Notes: generated from the sequence alone by a model not told the origin. Shown: positions 23,528 through 32,521, counted from the stretch's first letter. The stretch is DNA of 40,045 nucleotides from an uncultured Enterovibrio sp. (GCA_947040595.1 CAMRBZ010000007.1:1-40045), one strand, 5' to 3'. Translations and numbers: made by a program.

Positions 23528-24817
23528 TTATTCTTCTCTAAAGGCTCTATTGAAACTTTCAGTTAATGGTTTTGTGAGGTATTCCAAAGGAGTGCGACTT
23601 CCTGTTAATAACAAGACTTCCGCTTGCATGCCTGGATACAGCTTAATTCCATTGAGTGCTTTTTGCATATCATCTGTAAAGGCGACGCGCGCGAGATAAT
23701 AGGAATCGCCTGTCTGATCATCAATGATCCTGTCGGCAGAAATGGTTAAAATTTCACCGTCAATAGGTTTTATGCGGCGCATATTGAGCGCGGTTAATCT
23801 AATTTGTGCTTTCATCCCTTGCGTGATTTGATCTATATCGGAGGGGTCAACTCGCGCTTCAACCAACATGCGTTCATTGATGGGAACAATATCAAGCAGC
23901 GTTTGTCCTGGGGAGATCACGCCGTCTTCAGAAAAAACTTTGAGATTTAAGATGGTGCCTGCCAGTGGGGCTGAAATGACGGTGCGATTCAGAACATCTT
24001 TTGCGGCAGAAATGCGTTCTTCCAGCTCATAGCGCTCTTGTCGAGTCTCACGAAGCCCTTCTACGACGTCTTTGATTAATTCAAGTTTTTGCTCTTTCAT
24101 TTGGGCTTTATTTTCGGCCACATGTTGAGATATACGATTGACATTGGATCTTAGCTGGCTGATTGAACTTCTAATTTCATTTTCTTCGCGCTCTAAACGA
24201 AAGATGTGTGTTTGACTGACAAAGCCTTTTTCTGCCAGTGTCTTATTGCTTTCGAGCTCTTTTCTGATATTGGAAAGTCGACTTTTTTCTATCCATAATC
24301 GTTTCTTTTGTCCTTCAAGATCGGCTTTGTTTTGTGCTAATTGTTTATTGATGATCTCTTTTTGTGAAGCCGAATAATCTCTTCTTGCCTCAAAGATCCT
24401 TTGTTGATTAGTGAGAAGCTCTTTGACGCGAGGATCGTCTTTTTGAGCCATAAGGACCTCATCAAAGATCATTTCTTCTGCTAAATCTCTTTCGGCGACA
24501 AGGCGTGTTTCTCGAGCTATTGCATTGTGTTGGCGATTGATGAGTTGTTCTAATTCTGCGTAGGCCTGGGTGTTATCAAGTGTGATAAGAGCTTGTCCCT
24601 TTTCGACTTGTTCTCCTTCTGTGATGCTGATTTTTGCAATAATGCCACCTTCAAGGTGTTGAACGCTTTTACGTTGGCTGTCGATGGAAACAATGCCCGT
24701 TGCAATAGATGCACCTTCAAGTGGGCTTAACGTGGCCCATACGCCAAACGTGCCAAAAAAGAAGAAAATGCTGGCGAACCCGATAAGGACCAATCGACGA
24801 ATTTCAGGGATTTCCAT
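23528..24817 (-). CDS. Type I secretion periplasmic adaptor (HlyD family, PrtE-like)
   Basis: Product of 429 residues. One N-terminal membrane segment (RLVLIGFASIFFFFGTFGVW, 8-27) is followed by the first half of a lipoyl domain (GIVSIDSQRKSVQHLEGGII), a long periplasmic helical hairpin (about 95-270), the second lipoyl half (RTVISAPLAGTILNLKVFS) and the HlyD signature region near the C terminus (DRIIDDQTGDSYYLARV, LYPGMQAEVLLLTGSRT). It links the ABC transporter to a TolC-type channel, which is not encoded in this window. Its start overlaps the stop of the ABC gene (TAATG). The protease/lipase-type exporter subgroup (PrtDE, AprDE) is the closest match I recall. Confidence 0.93.
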   Translation of the reverse strand: MEIPEIRRLVLIGFASIFFFFGTFGVWATLSPLEGASIATGIVSIDSQRKSVQHLEGGIIAKISITEGEQVEKGQALITLDNTQAYAELEQLINRQHNAIARETRLVAERDLAEEMIFDEVLMAQKDDPRVKELLTNQQRIFEARRDYSASQKEIINKQLAQNKADLEGQKKRLWIEKSRLSNIRKELESNKTLAEKGFVSQTHIFRLEREENEIRSSISQLRSNVNRISQHVAENKAQMKEQKLELIKDVVEGLRETRQERYELEERISAAKDVLNRTVISAPLAGTILNLKVFSEDGVISPGQTLLDIVPINERMLVEARVDPSDIDQITQGMKAQIRLTALNMRRIKPIDGEILTISADRIIDDQTGDSYYLARVAFTDDMQKALNGIKLYPGMQAEVLLLTGSRTPLEYLTKPLTESFNRAFREE

Positions 24818-26526
24818 TAGTTTTTCCCTCCATTTTGAACCATCGCGGCATTTTGTTCTAATAAGGGTTTGAGGATTTCATCTCTGTTTCCATAGGCTCG
24901 AATTTGTGCATCTTGGAGGATCATTAATTTGTCCATGGATTGCATCATGCTGGGCCTGTGCCCTACCAAAATCACGGTGGCTTGACGTGATTTTAGATGG
25001 ATTATCGCGCGCTGAAGGGCCATTTCTCCAACACCATCGAGATTGGCATTGGCTTCATCCAAGATGACCAAGCTCGGTTCTCCATAAAGGGCGCGAGCCA
25101 GTGCGATCCGCTGGCGCTCTCCCCCTGAAAGTCCTAAACCACGCTCACCAATGACGGTGTCATACCCTTGAGGTTGACGCAGAATGAGGTCATGACACCC
25201 CGCTAAATGAGCTGCTTTAATGACGTCATCAGGATTTCCTTCACAAAGACGCGCAATATTTTGTCGAATGGTTCCCGGAAAAAGTTCTACATCTTGAGGG
25301 AGATAGCCGCAATAAGAGCCAAGATCATCCGGATCCCATTTTGAGACGTCCATGTTATCAAGACGAATCGATCCCGCGTTAGGGGATAAGTTGCCAAGCA
25401 ATAATCGGGCAAGGGTTGATTTTCCTGTGCCAGAAGGGCCAATGATCCCCAAGGCTTCACCTGCATTGAGTTTGAAATGAATGCCATGTAAAACGGGATC
25501 GGGTTGTTTTGGATGAAAGTAGGTGACTTTTTCTACAGAAATATGGCCTTTAGGTTTAGGGAGGGGCATTGATTTTGCGCGTTCTGGAAACTGTGGAATT
25601 TGTTCTTTAAGGCGTTGGTAACTTTGCTTTGCTGAAATGGCGATTCCCCAAGCACTGATGGATTGCTCGATAGGCGCCAAGGCTCGGGCCATTAAAATAG
25701 ACCCTGCAATCATGGCTCCAGGGGTTAATTCATTTTGAATGACAAGCCATGCCCCAACACCCAGCATGGAAATTTGCAGCAACATGCGAACAAATTTGGA
25801 AATTGCGGTGAGAGAGGCTCCACGCGAATTTGCTTTAATTTGTCCTTCAATGCTTTTTTTGTTAAGCGTTGACCAGTGTTGAATGAAATTTTTCATGATG
25901 CCCATGGCTTCAATGGCATCCGCGTTTCTGGCCGCTGATTCTGCTTGTTGCATTGCAAGAATGCTTGATTCACTGGCCTCTTTGTGGAGTTTTCGTGTTG
26001 TTACATCATTAAGAATCGCAAGACTGAAAAGAAGCACGGCGCCGGCTGTGGCAAGAACGCCTAGAAGCGGGTGTAACAAAAAAACAAAAGCAAGAAAAAG
26101 GGGGGTCCAGGGGGCATCGAATATTGGGATCACGGAGTTTCCTCCAATGAAATTTCGAATCGTTGTGATGTCTCGAAGGCTTTGAACCGAAGCTGAAATG
26201 CCTTGGCGAAGTTGAAGTCCAATGCTGCCGCTTAAAATATCAGGTGAAAGACTTTGATCAAACCAAGCGCCAATGCGCACCATGATTTTGGTGCGAATAT
26301 TTTCTAATACGGCCATGGTTAGAAGCGCAAAGACAGTGATAAGGGTGAGTAAAAATAAAGTGTCGACTGAGCGAGATCCAATAACACGGTCGTAAATTTG
26401 CAGCATGTATATGGGGAGAGCGAGCACCAATAAATTAAGCACGAAACTAAAGATCACAACAAAAATAAGTGCTTTGTAACATTGGGAGAGGGTGGATTTT
26501 AGTTGATTCTCAGAAGATAAGGACAT
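24817..26526 (-). CDS. Type I secretion ABC transporter (PrtD-like permease/ATPase)
   Basis: Product of 569 residues. A membrane domain with six predicted helices (about 20-310) lacks the C39 peptidase-like domain of HlyB-type exporters. The ATPase domain has Walker A GPSGTGKST, Q-loop YLPQDVELFPGT, signature LSGGERQRIALARAL, Walker B LVILDEANANLD and a switch His in VILVGHRPS. Such exporters recognise an uncleaved C-terminal signal on RTX proteins. A small RTX protein with such an end is encoded just upstream (26651-27268). AGGTAA lies 6-9 bases before the start. Confidence 0.94.
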   Translation of the reverse strand: MSLSSENQLKSTLSQCYKALIFVVIFSFVLNLLVLALPIYMLQIYDRVIGSRSVDTLFLLTLITVFALLTMAVLENIRTKIMVRIGAWFDQSLSPDILSGSIGLQLRQGISASVQSLRDITTIRNFIGGNSVIPIFDAPWTPLFLAFVFLLHPLLGVLATAGAVLLFSLAILNDVTTRKLHKEASESSILAMQQAESAARNADAIEAMGIMKNFIQHWSTLNKKSIEGQIKANSRGASLTAISKFVRMLLQISMLGVGAWLVIQNELTPGAMIAGSILMARALAPIEQSISAWGIAISAKQSYQRLKEQIPQFPERAKSMPLPKPKGHISVEKVTYFHPKQPDPVLHGIHFKLNAGEALGIIGPSGTGKSTLARLLLGNLSPNAGSIRLDNMDVSKWDPDDLGSYCGYLPQDVELFPGTIRQNIARLCEGNPDDVIKAAHLAGCHDLILRQPQGYDTVIGERGLGLSGGERQRIALARALYGEPSLVILDEANANLDGVGEMALQRAIIHLKSRQATVILVGHRPSMMQSMDKLMILQDAQIRAYGNRDEILKPLLEQNAAMVQNGGKN

Positions 26527-26601
26527 GCGTTACCTGTGATGTTTATTTGCTCACTTACATTAAAGGGTCCTTACTGAATGCGAAGGTCTTGAAAAAGAGA
26601 A

Positions 26602-26631
26602 AAAATAACTGATTGTGAGACCAGTTATTTT
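26602..26631. terminator. Intrinsic terminator between the RTX gene and the exporter genes
   Basis: AAAATAACTG (26602-26611) and CAGTTATTTT (26622-26631) form a perfect 10-bp stem with a 10-base loop. Read on the minus strand it follows the RTX stop codon by 19 bases and runs into TTTTTTCTC. It would let the RTX protein be made in excess over its exporter by ending or attenuating transcription there. Confidence 0.8.
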
Positions 26632-26650
26632 GAGTATAGACCGAAGAAAC

Positions 26651-27268
26651 TTAAACGATTTGAAAGTCGTCAGAAGTAAGCGAGGTTGCAAGGGTATTAT
26701 TGAGTGTGATGATGGAGCCATCTGCAAGATTTATCTCTGTTTTGATACCAACTTGTTGTATATCGAGTGAGGCAAAATCTGTGTCTCCCGTTGCGCGAAT
26801 AAACAGGGTGTCAATGCCTAATTCAAAATCGACAACGCGGTCATTTCCTGTGCCTGCTCCGAGAATGTTATCAAAAAGGAAGGTGTCTGCGCCGTTTCCG
26901 CCAATAAGAAAATCATTGCCTGTACCACTGACCAGCCAGTCATCACCCTCTCCACCAAACAAGCGGTTATTCCCACTGGAACCGTAAAGTGCGTCATTCC
27001 CGAGACCACCGAGCAGATCGTCATTTCCTTCTCCGCCGTAAAGGAGATCATTGCCCATTCCGCCACCTAAGGTGTCATTGCCTGAGCCGCCACTGAGGGT
27101 GTCGTTACCTCGTCCACCAATTAGACGGTCATTTCCTCCACCGCCCAAAATATTGTCGTCTTCACCAAAGCCAATAATGATGTCGTCTGCTCCAAAAGCA
27201 TAAATGGTATCTGTGTCTGGGGTACCATAAAGGAGGTCTGAACTTTCTGTGCCGTTAATTTCTGTCAT
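26651..27268 (-). CDS. Small RTX calcium-binding protein, probable type I secretion substrate
   Basis: Product of 205 residues. After a short N terminus ([13 protein letters not shown]) about ten consecutive nonapeptides of the form GGxGNDxLx run from about 33 to 130, e.g. [32 protein letters not shown]. Such repeats fold into a Ca-binding parallel beta-roll outside the cell. The last ~70 residues ([14 protein letters not shown] ... TSDDFQIV) look like a C-terminal secretion domain, with an acidic residue and hydrophobic tail at the very end, as in PrtD-exported proteins. No enzymatic domain is present. Start at 27268 is preferred over 27301 because AGAGAGAA lies about 6 bases upstream and family proteins begin near it. 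Gene neighbours suggest export by the adjacent ABC/HlyD pair. Confidence 0.88.
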   Translation of the reverse strand: MTEINGTESSDLLYGTPDTDTIYAFGADDIIIGFGEDDNILGGGGNDRLIGGRGNDTLSGGSGNDTLGGGMGNDLLYGGEGNDDLLGGLGNDALYGSSGNNRLFGGEGDDWLVSGTGNDFLIGGNGADTFLFDNILGAGTGNDRVVDFELGIDTLFIRATGDTDFASLDIQQVGIKTEINLADGSIITLNNTLATSLTSDDFQIV

Positions 27269-27742
27269 GATATTCTCTCTTTTTATCTTTAAAATACACA
27301 CACGTCATGGTTAGGCTGGCTTTTCCTATCACGCTCTTTTTCTATTTTCTTGAGCTGCATTAGGTTGGCGCCTACCTGCATCTTTTTTTCATTTTTTCGT
27401 TTACCTCTTCAGTGCATCTGCCTTGGCGCATCTTTTCTTTTTTTATTGGGTACCATAAGAAAAATAAAGTCTTGATTTTTCCCTATTGATTTGAAAATAA
27501 AAGATTTTTTATTTTGTTTTCGAAGACTTATTACAGCGTTCGTCTAGGATCATGGGTTTCGTTAAGTGGGTGTTTATTTGGATGTTTTTTGGGGTTTATT
27601 GATTCTTGACGCGCGATGAAGGCGTTACTTTATGGAGGCTTCGCGCGCGTTTTAGGTTATTAATACTTTGATGCAGAAGAGGAGAGGGCTGTGTATAAAA
27701 TGTAAGATTGGGGAATGTATATTTGAAAAAAAGGCGGTGATT
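27269..27742. other. 470-bp gap between the regulator and the RTX gene
   Basis: No gene seen. The right half contains an inverted repeat ACGCGCG (27609-27615) / CGCGCGT (27644-27650) followed by TTTTAGG on the plus strand, a weak terminator-like hairpin. The left half is A+T rich and presumably holds the RTX gene promoter, which I could not place. Confidence 0.4.
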
Positions 27743-28420
27743 TTAATATCGATAATCTACCCCAATGATAGAGAGGTTGTTTTTTGACCAAAACATGGCT
27801 TGGACACGGTTTTTTACATTGATTTTTTTGAAAATATTGTATAGATGTGATTTTACTGTGTGCTCGGAAACAAAAAGACTCTCCGCAATTTCATTGTTTG
27901 ACGCGCCTGTTACGAGTTTTCTTAAAATCTGTTGCTCTCTGTTTGTAAGGCAAATATCAGAATAATCAATGTGCTTCCCATTGTGTTGCTGATAATGATG
28001 AATAAGTTCTGCCAGTTTTTGTCTTGGGAGCCAGTATTCCCCTGAGAGCATTTTATCAATGCCATAGCAAAGGTGATCCAAATCATCTTCTTTTTTAAAG
28101 ACACCTTTAATGAAAGGCCAGCTTGCAAGTTCTTTGGCTGAAAGCTCATTTGCATTAAAAAGTGCAAATACATGCAAATCACTGAATGATGATAGATTTT
28201 GTTTCACTATGCTGATGTCTTCGTTCCCAAAAGCATTTAAATCAATCAAAACTAAGCCTGAAGAGATTGAGAGTTTATCGGTGATTTCGTGTTTTTCAAC
28301 CAAAGTGATATGACTTTTAATTTCATTTTTTAGGCATGAAATTAATGCTGTTACGCTCATACTGGGTTCGGAAATGAGTAAAATACTGTTTTTGTCCGAG
28401 GTGGTTTCTATGCTGTCCAT
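27743..28420 (-). CDS. LuxR-type regulator of the VpsT/CsgD kind
   Basis: Product of 225 residues. A degenerate receiver-like N-terminal domain (ILLISEP ... GLVLIDLNAFG with Asp60) is joined to a C-terminal LuxR helix-turn-helix (LTNREQQILRKLVTGASNNE, IAESLFVSEHTVKSHLYNIF, about 158-200). Between them lies WLPR at 130-133, the place where VpsT carries its cyclic-di-GMP-binding W[FLM][TS]R motif (131-134 in V. cholerae VpsT). Here Pro stands in place of Thr/Ser. VpsT activates exopolysaccharide and matrix genes, so the neighbouring loci are natural targets. Start at 28420 is chosen over 28507 for AGGGA 6 bases upstream. Ligand binding by the WLPR variant is not certain. Confidence 0.83.
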   Translation of the reverse strand: MDSIETTSDKNSILLISEPSMSVTALISCLKNEIKSHITLVEKHEITDKLSISSGLVLIDLNAFGNEDISIVKQNLSSFSDLHVFALFNANELSAKELASWPFIKGVFKKEDDLDHLCYGIDKMLSGEYWLPRQKLAELIHHYQQHNGKHIDYSDICLTNREQQILRKLVTGASNNEIAESLFVSEHTVKSHLYNIFKKINVKNRVQAMFWSKNNLSIIGVDYRY

Positions 28421-28839
28421 TAAAATCCCTAACCTAAATAGGTTGTTAGAATGAGGCTGTTTTATCGCTTTGAGTGAAGTCAGTGAGAATGAAAACAGAC
28501 CGATCATGGATGAAATGACTTAAACAAAACATGCAATGATTCTTCTAATTTATTTTTCACAAAGACAGATTGACTCAGATTTTCTTAAGTTTAATACAAT
28601 ATTTTTTTTGCGTTTAAGTTCATCGGAGGTGAGATTGGTGTTTTCTAAGCAAAACAGCCCTTTAATCTGTTTTATAAGAAGGGATGTTTCAGCGTAAATT
28701 GGGATCGTCTCACGAGATGAATAAATTGCGGTGAAAAAAACCGCCTTATGTAGTGTGGGTAAAGTGCATCTGTTATTATGAAAGACGATAGATCATTCAC
28801 GCACTCGAAGATTCATTCTGCAAGGTTTCGGAGCAAATT
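28421..28839. other. Divergent intergenic region between regulator and ssb
   Basis: This 419-bp region must carry promoters in both directions. For ssb, TTGACT (28570-28575) with TAATAC (16-base spacer) or TACAAT (19) is a possible but distant pair. A small hairpin GCGGT/ACCGC with an A-rich loop lies at 28728-28744. No LexA-type CTGT-N8-ACAG box was found and no uvrA gene lies here, unlike in many gammaproteobacteria. Confidence 0.4.
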
Positions 28840-29403
28840 ATGGCCACCCGTGGTGTAAACAAAGTAATTCTGATAGGCAACTTGGGTAATGACCCTGAAA
28901 TTCGTTACATGCCAAGTGGTGGAGCAGTGGCGAATATCACCCTTGCGACGTCTGAAAGCTGGCGTGACAAGACCACTGGCGAACAACGTGAAAAAACAGA
29001 ATGGCACCGTGTTGCTCTGTTTGGGAAGTTAGCTGAAATTGCTGGTGAGTATTTAAAAAAAGGCTCTCAAGTTTATATTGAAGGCCAATTGCAAACGCGC
29101 AAATGGCAAGATCAAAGCGGTCAAGAACGTTATACGACCGAGGTGGTTGTTCAAGGTTTTAATGGTGTTATGCAAATGTTGGGCGCTCGTGCACAAGGTG
29201 GGTCATCAACAATGGGCGCATCGCAAGGCCAACAAAGTGGCTGGGGGCAACCACAGCAACCCGCATATCAACAGCAAGCTTCGCAGCAGCAAGCACCAAA
29301 ACAACAAAATCACCCACAAGAGCAATCTGCTCCGCAGCAACAAGCTCCAGCGCAGCAGCAGTATAATGATATGCCTGATTTTGATGATGATATTCCATTT
29401 TAA
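28840..29403 (+). CDS. ssb: Single-stranded DNA-binding protein
   Basis: Product of 187 residues. The OB-fold N-terminal domain is complete ([20 protein letters not shown], then [34 protein letters not shown], ~110 residues). A Gln/Pro-rich linker (QQ-rich, about 125-175) leads to the acidic tip DFDDDIPF that recruits partner proteins. It protects single-stranded DNA in replication and repair. The position just before the msh operon is conserved in vibrios and helps fix the kind of organism. Length and tail are typical. Confidence 0.98.
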   Translation: MATRGVNKVILIGNLGNDPEIRYMPSGGAVANITLATSESWRDKTTGEQREKTEWHRVALFGKLAEIAGEYLKKGSQVYIEGQLQTRKWQDQSGQERYTTEVVVQGFNGVMQMLGARAQGGSSTMGASQGQQSGWGQPQQPAYQQQASQQQAPKQQNHPQEQSAPQQQAPAQQQYNDMPDFDDDIPF

Positions 29404-29415
29404 ATTAAGCGGATA

Positions 29416-29537
29416 TACCTCTTACCTTTGACGCCGCGAGAGTCCTGCTTACCTTGGTTCACCCCAATGACACAGTGAATCTATGTTCAGGGGCTTTTCG
29501 TTCTGCTTGCCATCCCCATCTTCATGTTTCTTAGATA
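29416..29537 (+). repeat. Repeat family A, copy 8
   Basis: 122-bp element TACCTCTTACCTTTGACG ... CATGTTTCTTAGATA, flanked by TA at 29414-29415 and 29538-29539. It lies 12 bases after the ssb stop codon, so it may serve as the end of the ssb transcript through its long imperfect hairpin. Confidence 0.8.
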
Positions 29538-30100
29538 TAAAGAAACACCTTCAATTTAACCTCTTGAGTGCTTTTTTGTCTTCAAGGGGTTTTTCTTTAC
29601 CTCCTTTTTTCTTTCATTTCCCACCTAAGAAACTGAGCATTAAGATGCATAACCTAAGGGATCTTATTTCACTTTGCTTCAGTGATATGCAATCACTTTG
29701 AAGGGAATTGACGATTTTATACTTGAGACGCTGAAAAAATTAAAATGACGAAATATTGACTGTGTCTTTTGTTTTTTTAAAATCATTAAAAGTTTAAATA
29801 TGTTTATTTATCTGTTTAGTTTGTCGGAGATAATGATAAAATATATAATTTTTGATCTTTAGGTTGCAAGCGGTTGCTTTTATTGTTGTTTTCCTTACGA
29901 GGAAGGAGGTTAGTTTTAGATGATTATTTATGTAAAAATGGAAATTAGATCATAAAAAAAAATGAAATATACAACAAACGGTTAAAAAGCATACGAATAC
30001 GCCAAAATATTGTCATTTGGCGCCTTAAGTTTGACGCCTGTCGCTGTTACAATACAATGCATTGCAAACTATACAAATGCCGAGCATTATTTGGACGTAA
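29538..30100. other. Gap between ssb and mshI, without the usual csrD/mshH gene
   Basis: No ORF with a recognisable product. Features seen by eye: a possible promoter (29756-29783), a small palindrome GCAAGCGGTTGC (29866-29877), and a strong Shine-Dalgarno-like GGAAGGAGG (29901-29909) 10 bases before a very short reading frame (29920-29955, 11 codons). No EAL or GGDEF remnants were recognised. Confidence 0.5.
29756..29783 (+). promoter_or_regulatory. Candidate promoter for the msh operon
   Basis: TTGACT (29756-29761), a 16-base spacer and TAAAAT (29778-29783), about 320 bases before mshI. The -35 match is good, the spacer one base short. Chosen by eye in an A+T-rich region, so false matches are likely. 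Confidence 0.3.
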
Positions 30101-31555
30101 ATGGCTGTATCTACTCTTCTTGAGCGACTTCATTATTCTAAGCAGCAACACACTGTCAGTTTGTTTGTTTCTGCGAGCATTGTGGCAGTTGGTTTTGATA
30201 AAGAAGGAAAAACTCAAGTTGCGAGTTGTTCTGTCTCTTCAAATCCTTGGCTTGCTGCACGTGAATTACTTGATGAACTCGCGTTTCGTAAAATGACGTT
30301 AAATGTCGTCCTTGGACATGGTTTGTTTCAATCTATTTTGATTGATGACCCAGGTTTATCTGAACAAGACAAATGTCTTGCTCTTCCTTTTCATATTAGA
30401 GATCTCATTTCAGGACCACCAAGCGAAATAGTTGCTGACGGGTATAGCTTACAAATTGCAGATCGCTATCAAGTTTTTGTTACGCAAAAAGTACCGCTTT
30501 TACAATTCACGAACGATTTAAAAAAGCGTCGCTGTAAAATCAATTGTGTTTCTGTTGAAAGTGTTGTTTTGAGCCAATGGACTGATCTTGATAAAACCGA
30601 GATGGTCTTAAGTAAAGACGGTCAAGGCGTGGTTCAATTGAGTGTTTTTAATCAAGGTAAATTGTGCTTCTTGCGTCAAATTAGGGGGATGACCCTTGAT
30701 GAAGCCATGCTTCAGCCTGCGAGCGTTGATGAGTTAGTGCTTGAAATCCAGCGATCACTGGATTATTTACAGCAGCAATTAAAAGCAGTGAAAATCACGG
30801 GATTGGTTGTTAGCTTGCAAGGTGTTGAAGACAATGAACTTGCGTTGCAATTGTTGTTACGCCTTTCTATTCCTGTACGTGCACAGACGATTTTTGAACA
30901 AGCCGAACATTTTCAACATATTGCTCTTGCAGCTTTAAAAGATGATTTTTCACCTTACCTCAATTTGTTGCTTTGTGGCGAATCGTTGACACAAAAACCC
31001 TTTTTAACGTTTGGGCGAATGATCACCTTTTGGGGAATGAGCATCCTATTTATGGGTTTGGCTGTCGCTTATCAACAAGTCAATCTTACCAAAATGGAAA
31101 AAGAATTGGCGCTTTCTTTGAACGAATTAGAGTTGGTTAAAGAAACATCCTTAGGTTTGGATGAGAAAGTGAACCTGCACCTTCCCTCATTAAGTTTGGC
31201 CAATGAAGTTGAATCGCTAAAAGAGCTTGCCGCCTCTAAGCGTGCGGCTTTGGAAGCCGTAATGCAGCATGATGGCGCCCTTCAGCAAGGTTATGTTTCT
31301 ACATTCAATGCGCTTACAACCTTGTCTCGTAAAGATATTTCTATTGGCGAAATTTTTGTCAGTCTTGGAACGTTAAATTTGAAAGGTCTTGCTGCAACTC
31401 CAGAGGCGGTGCCTTCTTGGCTGCAGTCTTTTCATTCAAATCCAAAGCTTGCAGCGCGCGTTTTTGAGTCGATGGAATTGACTCGAAATGAAAAAGACAC
31501 CCTCTTGCATTTTCGTTTGAATTCGAAAAGAGATGAAAAGGAGAAGGCTCTATGA
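30101..31555 (+). CDS. mshI: MSHA pilus biogenesis protein MshI
   Basis: Product of 484 residues, first gene of the colinear msh operon. The N-terminal ~300 residues resemble the actin-like PilM fold (VGFDKEGKTQVASC, later LDEAMLQPASVDELVLEIQR). A single membrane segment (MITFWGMSILFMGLAVAYQQ, about 308-327) is followed by a coiled-coil periplasmic part like PilN. It should form the inner-membrane assembly platform with MshJ, MshE and MshG. Ends in an ATGA overlap with mshJ. The ribosome site (TTTGGACG) is weak. Identity rests mainly on operon order and this PilM/PilN-like layout. Confidence 0.85.
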   Translation: MAVSTLLERLHYSKQQHTVSLFVSASIVAVGFDKEGKTQVASCSVSSNPWLAARELLDELAFRKMTLNVVLGHGLFQSILIDDPGLSEQDKCLALPFHIRDLISGPPSEIVADGYSLQIADRYQVFVTQKVPLLQFTNDLKKRRCKINCVSVESVVLSQWTDLDKTEMVLSKDGQGVVQLSVFNQGKLCFLRQIRGMTLDEAMLQPASVDELVLEIQRSLDYLQQQLKAVKITGLVVSLQGVEDNELALQLLLRLSIPVRAQTIFEQAEHFQHIALAALKDDFSPYLNLLLCGESLTQKPFLTFGRMITFWGMSILFMGLAVAYQQVNLTKMEKELALSLNELELVKETSLGLDEKVNLHLPSLSLANEVESLKELAASKRAALEAVMQHDGALQQGYVSTFNALTTLSRKDISIGEIFVSLGTLNLKGLAATPEAVPSWLQSFHSNPKLAARVFESMELTRNEKDTLLHFRLNSKRDEKEKAL

Positions 31556-32208
31556 CGGGGTTTCTTGATCAAATAAAGATGCACTTTGAGTCTTTTTCTT
31601 CTCGAGAGCAATGGCTCCTTGGGGTGGCTGGGTGGCTTTTTATTCTTTGTGTGGGATTCAGTTTTTTTCTGTTTCCTAAAATCGAGATGTTGGGGCAATT
31701 CAACGCTCAAAAAAATGAAAACAAGCGCGCTTTGGAAGAGGTGCTTCTTCTTAATATACAAAAAGAAAAAATCTTGAATGGTTCGGCAGACATCGGGCTT
31801 GAAGAAGAGCTCGCGAAGCAGATGAAGGATCTGAAAGATCTTGAAAATTTATTGGGAAGTAAGGTGAATGGATTAGTGAGTCCCTCTGATATGCCAGCCT
31901 TGATGGAAAAAGTACTGAAAGGTTCGGGACGATTGAAGTTATTGACCATGCAGTCACAGCCTCCGATTCAGCTCGCCTCAACGGAGGATAAGCGTTATTA
32001 CATTCATCCGGTATTACTGACATTGACCGGTGCTTATTTTGATATTGTTCATTACCTTACCGCTCTTGAAGCCTTGCCTGTCAAATATTACTGGCAAAGC
32101 GTTGATTATCGCGTTCTGCGCTACCCATTGGCTGAGGTGAAAATCAATGTTTACACGTTAGGTGAAAGTCCTGTGTTTATTGGAGGCGTTCGTGAGGTTA
32201 GAAACTAA
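31552..32208 (+). CDS. mshJ: MSHA pilus biogenesis protein MshJ
   Basis: Product of 218 residues with one N-terminal membrane segment (WLLGVAGWLFILCVGFSFFL, about 21-40), a coiled-coil stretch and an alpha/beta end (PVLLTLTGAYFDIVHYLTAL), a PilO-like layout. Bitopic inner-membrane partner of MshI in the pilus alignment complex. AGGAG precedes the start by about 9 bases; start and the mshI stop overlap. Confidence 0.87.
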   Translation: MTGFLDQIKMHFESFSSREQWLLGVAGWLFILCVGFSFFLFPKIEMLGQFNAQKNENKRALEEVLLLNIQKEKILNGSADIGLEEELAKQMKDLKDLENLLGSKVNGLVSPSDMPALMEKVLKGSGRLKLLTMQSQPPIQLASTEDKRYYIHPVLLTLTGAYFDIVHYLTALEALPVKYYWQSVDYRVLRYPLAEVKINVYTLGESPVFIGGVREVRN

Positions 32209-32521
32209 AGCTATTTTGCTTATTTTTTCATTATGCGTTCCTCCAGCGTCTTTCGCTCAAAGCGATCCGACGGCGCCGCTTGGTTTTAATGTTTCAAATG
32301 CAAGACCGAAAGCGAAACCGAAGGTGTACCTTCCAAACCTTGAAGCGATACTCTGCGACGAGCAAGAAGGATGCACTGCAGTATTAAATGGTCAAGTGAT
32401 AACCCAAGGCCAGTCTATCAATGGTTACGTCATTACAGGAATTAATGAAAATAACGTGATTGTGAAGCGCGGGGATCGTCACTGGTCGCTGGTGCTATTT
32501 AATGAACAGGTGATACAGTGA
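32192..32521 (+). CDS. mshK: MSHA pilus biogenesis protein MshK
   Basis: Small periplasmic protein (109 residues) with a signal peptide (RLETKAILLIFSLCVPPASF-A). A region like PilP/GspC (VYLPNLEAILCDEQEGCTAV ... VITGINENNVIVKRGD) would connect the inner-membrane complex to the secretin. The start is GTG at 32192, chosen because GGAGG (32182-32186) lies 5 bases upstream and it opens the signal peptide; a GTG at 32162 in the same frame is less likely. Overlaps mshJ by 17 bp and mshL by 4 bp. Confidence 0.82.
   Translation: MRLETKAILLIFSLCVPPASFAQSDPTAPLGFNVSNARPKAKPKVYLPNLEAILCDEQEGCTAVLNGQVITQGQSINGYVITGINENNVIVKRGDRHWSLVLFNEQVIQ

Noticed and set aside
26750..27200. Short-period direct repeats as a possible CRISPR or satellite
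   Set aside because: They are 27-bp coding units of RTX nonapeptides in an intact frame, with no spacers.
27360..27460. Possible further family A remnant (CGCATCTT ... ATTGGGTA)
   Set aside because: Only the last bases resemble the element; the left part does not align.
28421..28839. LexA box upstream of ssb
   Set aside because: Only weak CTGT-like words were found, with no ACAG partner at the right spacing.
29483..29701. 72-codon frame between ssb and mshI
   Set aside because: Begins inside a mobile repeat, is rich in Phe/Ser/Leu from A+T-rich DNA, and has no ribosome site.
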